NCBI RefSeq assembly: GCF_007859735.1
Contig: NZ_SIHI01000022.1
Coordinates: 1-58,341, forward strand
Reading direction: 5' to 3'
From: Thalassoglobus neptunius
GTDB lineage: Bacteria; Planctomycetota; Planctomycetia; Planctomycetales; Planctomycetaceae
Length of the DNA stretch: 58,341 nucleotides
Positions within the stretch are counted from its first letter, which is position 1. Each line of letters begins with the position of its first letter. Made by a program: the position numbers and the translations under genes. The notes under the pieces were generated by a model. The model did not search any database. It was given only the letters and a program-made list of their open reading frames with translations, and was not told the DNA's origin. Positions 53,910 to 58,341 of the stretch are shown one piece after another.

Positions 53910-54974
53910 TCACCTTCCCGAATTGGAGTCACGTAAGTTCCATGGTTGGCTCTGAGCCCCTTTGGGTGTGACATGCCGCACGATGTCTCCCAACTCGATC
54001 TGCAAAGCTTCTGCAGTCGACCGTTCGATCGTGACTCCTTCTGAGCTCAACTTCAGAGAAGCCGTCGTCGCTCGAAAGTTTTGAGACGTATTGCCGACAA
54101 TGCGAAGCTCACCATCTTCGATGTGATCAACGAGTTCGACCACACACGCACCACGGCTGTCCCGAACTGCACGAATTGAATCGACCGCAGCTTCGAGAAT
54201 TGGCCCCGCCTCGAAAATATCGATCATCTGATTGAATCGAAAACCTTCCGACTCAAGTAGCTTTCTCGCTGGAACGGTGTTCTCGTGAACTTCTCCAATG
54301 ACCGCCTGAGCCTCTTGAGGAAGAAGATTGATATAAATCGGATGAACGGGCATGAGGTCACCGATGAACTCTTTGTTCACGATGCTTAAATAGTCTGCTT
54401 TGGGAAACTCGAGATCGAAGAAATGCTTCCCGATCGCATCCCAAAACGGGCTTTGTCCCTGATCGTTGATCACTCCTCTCATTTCCGCAATCACCTGCGA
54501 ATCGAACAGGTGCGGAAACTGTGCAATCATGAGAAAGCGAGAAAGCGAAAGAAGTCGTCCGTTGCCGCCGTGCCGATAGTCCGGATGAAGAAACAGGCTT
54601 CCGATTTCACAGGGACCGTCGTGCTCTGCAACCAGATGAAGAACAGGCACTTCCTTGCGAATCTGAAGCATTGTCGATTCGTGAATGCTCATTTCGATTC
54701 GATAAGCATAAAACGGTTCGAATCCGCCGACCTTCGATAATATCCCGGAGGTCCCAATCACCCTTGAGCTTGATAAATCCTCAAGGACGAGGAGATAAGA
54801 CTGTCCGCGCGGAGTTCCTGAGGGAATATTTGCAAACGACTGAACGGATTCCCGGACACGTTTCTCCAGAAGTGCGTGATCTCGCGGAAGTGTCGTCAGT
54901 CCGAACGAGGTCAGATCCGCAAGCGATGCGAGATCATCGAGATCGTCAAGTTCGACTGGACGGATGACAAACAT
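53910..54974 (-). CDS. astA: Arginine N-succinyltransferase
   Basis: 354 aa from the ATG at 54974, which has GGAGG six bases upstream; the frame is open to 55007. FVIRPVELDDLDDLASLAD, then TSFGLTTLPRDHALLEKRV, and LFLHPDYRHGGNGRLLSLSRFLM are the standard AstA/AstG GNAT-type segments; FWDAIGKHFFDLEFPKADY completes the family pattern. It transfers succinyl from succinyl-CoA to arginine, the committed step of the AST pathway. The C-terminal QPWNLRDSN overlaps nothing; astD starts seven bases later. Confidence 0.96.
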   Translation of the reverse strand: MFVIRPVELDDLDDLASLADLTSFGLTTLPRDHALLEKRVRESVQSFANIPSGTPRGQSYLLVLEDLSSSRVIGTSGILSKVGGFEPFYAYRIEMSIHESTMLQIRKEVPVLHLVAEHDGPCEIGSLFLHPDYRHGGNGRLLSLSRFLMIAQFPHLFDSQVIAEMRGVINDQGQSPFWDAIGKHFFDLEFPKADYLSIVNKEFIGDLMPVHPIYINLLPQEAQAVIGEVHENTVPARKLLESEGFRFNQMIDIFEAGPILEAAVDSIRAVRDSRGACVVELVDHIEDGELRIVGNTSQNFRATTASLKLSSEGVTIERSTAEALQIELGDIVRHVTPKGAQSQPWNLRDSNSGR

Positions 54975-55251
54975 ATTTCCCCTCCGTTGTTCACGATCTG
55001 TACGCATTAAAACGCACCAAATGCCTGAAACTCTTCCTCATCGAAATACGCTCTCCAGCATTCTACGCACTTCGTCCCGTTTCGAACGGTGGAATTTGTT
55101 TGTCAAGTTCTGAAGCGATCCATTCCTGAAATGGCGACTTGACTTGAAACGACTTTCCCGGAATTCTCAATTCGCACGACCGTCTGCCGAGTGAGTCCGT
55201 GAACCATTCGACGAAATAAGACGACGTAGCCGCGCGATCCGATTCCTGAAA

Positions 55252-56643
55252 TCACCCCAGTTCATTTAACACGTCACCAATGATCTCACAGACCTGTTGA
55301 ATCTGTTCATCAGTAATGACCAGCAGCGGCGGAAGCATGCGCACCCGTGTCGGATGCTGCCCAGCTGGGAACGCGATGACTCCGGCATGGAAGAGTTTGT
55401 CGAGAAACTCCTTCGTCCGCTCCGGGCTTCCATCAAAGACAGAGAAAGCGATCATGCCGCCGCATCCCCAGGGACCGTGAATCGACTTTTTGAACTTGGA
55501 TTGCAGCTTGTTGAGATGCTTGGCAAAGCGCTCGTGAATCTGCATCGTCCGGCCTTCGGGGCCCAGGAAGTTCTTTTCACGAAATTCATTGATGATGAAA
55601 CGCGCTGCGTAAATCGCTGATGTGGCCCCCGTAAAAGTCTGACTGACGAGACCCGGACGAGGCTTAAATTCCTCGGTAAACAAAGTGGCACAAACCTGAC
55701 TCATTTTCCCAATGGAAACGACATCGGCATACTCATCCAGTTCAAGATCCTGAAACGCGAAGAGTCTTGAAGTCCGCCCGAAGGTCTGCACTTCATCGAA
55801 GAAAATCGGGACATCGTGATCGCGGAGATGATCGATGAGCGTCAGAAAGAACTCTCGTGGAGCGGAATAATAGCCACCTTCTCCCTGAATCAGTTCAATG
55901 CACATTCCCGCGTGTCGCCCCGGGTATCGCGAAAGTAGTTTTTTCAGTGCAGCGAGCGAGCGTTCGGTGCTGCCCGTCGGGTCGTCATGATCATAAAACG
56001 GGATGTAATCGACGTTAATGTTCTGGGGAAGGCCATCACGATTTTTGGGGCGATCCGTCAGTTGAGCGAGTGCCATCGTCCGTCCGGCGAAGCAGTTTTC
56101 GAAAGACAGAATTCGATCGGCCGGGAACTTTGCCTGAAACATCATCTTCAAAGCATTTTCATTGGCCGTCGCTCCACTCGTTGAAAGAAAACAATGGCGA
56201 ATTCTCGATCCGCTCTCGCGGGCGACTCCGACCACTTCATTGCATAACTTCAGCGACTCGAGATTCTGCTGCAGGTTGCCTTGCATCACCGAATCAGAAA
56301 TCGCCGCTTGAACAAGCATGTCGATCAAATCGGGATTCGAATGTCCTGCAACATGAACCCCAATCCCGGTGATCATGTCGAACTTGACACTCCCGTCGGC
56401 AAGCTCAACAAGCGCTCCATTTCCGAAACCACTTCCCAGAAACGGGTAATACAACGCACCGCCCCGCAAATGCCCGAAGTGTTTCAGCATCACTTCGTAC
56501 TCAAGCTTGTTCTCGTCCACCGGCGGAGAGGGTCGTGTGAGTGCTTCGCGGTATTCCGAAATCGTTTCTCGAATTAATTGTCGAGCTTTCAAAATTCGCT
56601 CATCGTGAAAACACGCGGCCGCTTGGGTTGTCGGATCAGGCAT
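55252..56643 (-). CDS. Class III PLP aminotransferase, probable AstC role
   Basis: 463 aa. PLP class III features: GNGALVELADGSVKFDMITGIG, VAGHSNPDLIDML, TSGATANENALKM, MCIELIQGEGGYY, FFDEVQTFGRTSRLF and the Schiff-base lysine in SIGKMSQV. It is longer than E. coli AstC/ArgD (about 400 aa) and has a distinctive N-terminal extension, so it is not orthologous AstC but a related ornithine or lysine-type transaminase. Its place between the M20 peptidase and AstA makes succinylornithine transaminase the likely role. A 277-base gap separates it from astA, so it may have its own transcript with the M20 gene. Confidence 0.88.
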   Translation of the reverse strand: MPDPTTQAAACFHDERILKARQLIRETISEYREALTRPSPPVDENKLEYEVMLKHFGHLRGGALYYPFLGSGFGNGALVELADGSVKFDMITGIGVHVAGHSNPDLIDMLVQAAISDSVMQGNLQQNLESLKLCNEVVGVARESGSRIRHCFLSTSGATANENALKMMFQAKFPADRILSFENCFAGRTMALAQLTDRPKNRDGLPQNINVDYIPFYDHDDPTGSTERSLAALKKLLSRYPGRHAGMCIELIQGEGGYYSAPREFFLTLIDHLRDHDVPIFFDEVQTFGRTSRLFAFQDLELDEYADVVSIGKMSQVCATLFTEEFKPRPGLVSQTFTGATSAIYAARFIINEFREKNFLGPEGRTMQIHERFAKHLNKLQSKFKKSIHGPWGCGGMIAFSVFDGSPERTKEFLDKLFHAGVIAFPAGQHPTRVRMLPPLLVITDEQIQQVCEIIGDVLNELG

Positions 56644-56689
56644 TTGAGTCGCTTTCTAATGTACAGTGTGGGCGTCTTCGGTGTTTTGC

Positions 56690-57928
56690 TTAGCTCGGCA
56701 GGGAAGGGCATGGCCAAAGGTCTGAATTCAGCGTCCAGTTGATGAGTGTGTGGGCGGTGAGAGTGGCTCGCTCCGTGAGGCTGTCCAAAACCATGAATTC
56801 GTCTGTGCTGTGAATTCCGCCTCCACGCACGCCAAGGGTATCGACATTGGGAACTCCCCAACCTGCGAGACGATTTCCATCGCAGACACCTCCGGTCGAT
56901 CTCCAGTTCAAATCAATTTCCAAACTTTTTGCGGTCTCACGAATCTGATCAAACAGAAACTGACCTCGATCGTCGATCGTTTTGGGGGGAGTGTTGAACT
57001 CTCCGAATCGTTCGACATCAACACCAAATTGCCGAGAGGCCTGTTGTTGCAGCTCATCAAGAGCAGCTGCAATCGCCGGTTCATTTTCTGATTTCGAGTA
57101 ACGGACGTTAAAACGAAGGACCGCCATGCTCGGAACCATATTCAATGGTCCCCCTCCATCAATACGAGCGACGTTCAGCGTCGTCCCTTCCCAGTCCCCA
57201 TTCAATTGATGAATTCCCGAAGCAATGAAGGCTGCCGCAGCGACAGCATTCCTTCCGTCTTCGAAATGCCTTCCAGCGTGAGCGGAAACCCCGACACACC
57301 GAATGTGAAAATTCGCCGAACCTTTTCGGTGATGAGCAAGACTTCCATCCGGAAGTGCAGGCTCGAACAACAGCCCGACATGATTGCGTCGCGAGGCTTC
57401 CTCCAACAATCGTGCTGATCCTGGGGAGCCAATTTCTTCGTCGGGATTCAAGAGGACTTCCCATCCAAGCTCCCGAATTCCTGAAGACTCAACGTGCCGT
57501 TCCAGCGCCTGCAGGGCCACCAGCATCACTGCCACTCCGCCTTTCGCGTCGGCAACTCCAGGTCCATAAAGGTGAACGTCATCGCGTCTGACGGTCTGGA
57601 ATGGAGACTCTATTCCGTAGACCGTATCCATATGGATCACAAGTAAAACTCGGCGCGGCGCCTCTGGTCGACAACGAATCGAAAGGGCAGGCCCCAGTTC
57701 ATGCGCGACTAATTCCCCGCGATTGTTGAGTTCTTCGACAGGATCAACGGGAATCAGTTCTGGAGTGACTCCCAACTCAGCAAATTCATGCTGCATGAGA
57801 TGAGCAACTGTCCCCACTCCGGATGAATTCATCGTCCCGGAATTGACAACAGCCCAGCGTTCTACGAGTCCAATCATTCGGTCTCGCTGGGTTTCGATCC
57901 AACTTTTTGCGGAAGCCAATGGGTCCAT
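56690..57928 (-). CDS. M20 family (CPG2/ArgE-like) metallopeptidase, candidate AstE replacement
   Basis: 412 aa. Di-zinc M20 motifs: VLLVIHMDTVYG (HxD), GPGVADAKGGVAVML (bridging Asp), NPDEEIGSPGSARL (catalytic Glu pair), LLFEPALPDG (Glu ligand), GVSAHAGRHFEDGRNAV (dimer-domain His) and GGGIHSTDEFMV (last His ligand). 'MDTVYG' and 'GPGVADAKGG' are close to carboxypeptidase G2-type enzymes, which cleave N-acylated glutamate. There is no AstE (succinylglutamate desuccinylase) gene in the window, and this gene is co-directional with AST genes, so it is a reasonable functional substitute that would release succinate and glutamate. No signal peptide, so cytosolic. Confidence 0.9.
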   Translation of the reverse strand: MDPLASAKSWIETQRDRMIGLVERWAVVNSGTMNSSGVGTVAHLMQHEFAELGVTPELIPVDPVEELNNRGELVAHELGPALSIRCRPEAPRRVLLVIHMDTVYGIESPFQTVRRDDVHLYGPGVADAKGGVAVMLVALQALERHVESSGIRELGWEVLLNPDEEIGSPGSARLLEEASRRNHVGLLFEPALPDGSLAHHRKGSANFHIRCVGVSAHAGRHFEDGRNAVAAAAFIASGIHQLNGDWEGTTLNVARIDGGGPLNMVPSMAVLRFNVRYSKSENEPAIAAALDELQQQASRQFGVDVERFGEFNTPPKTIDDRGQFLFDQIRETAKSLEIDLNWRSTGGVCDGNRLAGWGVPNVDTLGVRGGGIHSTDEFMVLDSLTERATLTAHTLINWTLNSDLWPCPSLPS

Positions 57929-58233
57929 GGTTGTCGTTCAACTCATGATAATTAACGTGCGGAACAGGGGAATTGTCTGAATTCCTGAAAATTGAAGATC
58001 GGAATGATCAACCGATCGCCTCAAAATTCCGGAACAGCTTGAGGAGTCTTGGAACAGAAAGAACTGATGAGTTGTGTGTCACAAGTCTGCCTGATTTCAA
58101 GCAAAAGTTCCATCGAGAGGAGAGAAGTTGATGAAGTCTGACGATCATGTGCCGAACCAGTTGGCGTGCTCCCCATTTTCTGATCCAGATGTTATGAGAG
58201 TCAACCGACCGATTTTGGTTCGAGGAGACTTTG
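57929..58233. other. Gene-free stretch before the right-end transposase
   Basis: 305 bases between the M20 gene start (minus) and the transposase start. It must hold the M20 promoter and the left end of an IS3-like element. I could not identify the terminal inverted repeat because only one end of the element is in the window. Confidence 0.45.
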
Positions 58234-58341
58234 ATGACGAAGCGACGACGACGTAAGCCTGAGCAGATTGTGAAGCTGTTGCAGGAGGGGCAAGCGATGT
58301 TGGCGGCAGGAAAGTCGCTGGCTGAGGTGTTGCAGAAGCTG
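58234..58341 (+). CDS. IS3-family transposase OrfA N-terminus (partial)
   Basis: Starts at ATG 58234 after AGGAG seven bases upstream and is open to the window end (36 codons). MTKRRRRKPEQIVKLLQEG, then a 'GKSLAEVLQKL' segment, matches the start of IS3-family OrfA helix-turn-helix proteins (typically RKxPEQIIxKLREA, GKSVxEVC). The catalytic OrfB is outside the window. Confidence 0.75.
   Translation, partial: MTKRRRRKPEQIVKLLQEGQAMLAAGKSLAEVLQKL

Overview
The window looks like chromosomal DNA of a planctomycete (Planctomycetota, probably class Planctomycetia). This is inferred from gene families characteristic of that phylum: a DUF1552/DUF1592 pair, a DUF1501 protein, a very large PVC-type protein ending in a CxxCH haem domain, and two formylglycine-type sulfatases beside them. 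No rRNA, tRNA or CRISPR array was seen. Both window edges fall inside transposase genes (IS4/IS5-like at the left, IS3-like OrfA at the right).

Layout. 0.6-2.1 kb: exported beta-propeller glycoside hydrolase-like protein. 2.5-5.4 kb: small stress-type genes (MgtC-like, unknown 156-aa protein, dodecin, coiled-coil lipoprotein, GSP17M-like membrane protein). 5.5-8.9 kb, minus strand: an apparent operon of beta-carbonic anhydrase, histidine kinase and NtrC-type sigma-54 activator. 9.2-17.3 kb, plus strand: a tightly packed inorganic-carbon operon of DabA, a NuoL-like DabB, a second degenerate NuoL/M-like subunit, and a SulP anion transporter carrying STAS-like and PII/SbtB-like domains in one chain. 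17.5-18.8 kb: cytochrome P450. 18.8-24.4 kb: RND efflux pump, adaptor and divergent TetR regulator with a clear palindromic operator. 24.7-32.9 kb: sulfatase, esterase, DUF1552, DUF1592 and sulfatase genes. 33-38.6 kb: outer-membrane-type protein, ZIP transporter, DUF4185-like protein, a frameshifted DUF2254 gene and FxsA. 39-42.9 kb: asparagine-synthetase-like, radical SAM and halogenase-like flavoprotein genes, then a GT39-type glycosyltransferase. 44.7-50 kb: the multidomain PVC protein and DUF1501. 50.3-57.9 kb: DUF1338 protein and an arginine succinyltransferase (AST) catabolic set.

The most notable region is 2.2-17.3 kb. Four sequences with the sigma-54 GG-N10-GC spacing lie upstream of mgtC, the unknown 156-aa gene, the dodecin gene and dabA. 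The only sigma-54 activator in the window sits between these targets, co-directional with its kinase and a carbonic anhydrase. In the divergent region between carbonic anhydrase and dabA, four TGCA tetramers are spaced 10, 11 and 10 bp apart, where an enhancer-binding protein would be expected. I infer a two-component, sigma-54-controlled inorganic-carbon uptake system whose SulP transporter carries its own PII-like sensor domain.

The AST set (N-acyl-amino-acid M20 peptidase, class III aminotransferase, AstA, AstD, AstB) looks complete for arginine to glutamate if the M20 enzyme replaces the missing AstE. The three genes at 39-42.9 kb have no function I can name and are the second candidate for something undescribed.
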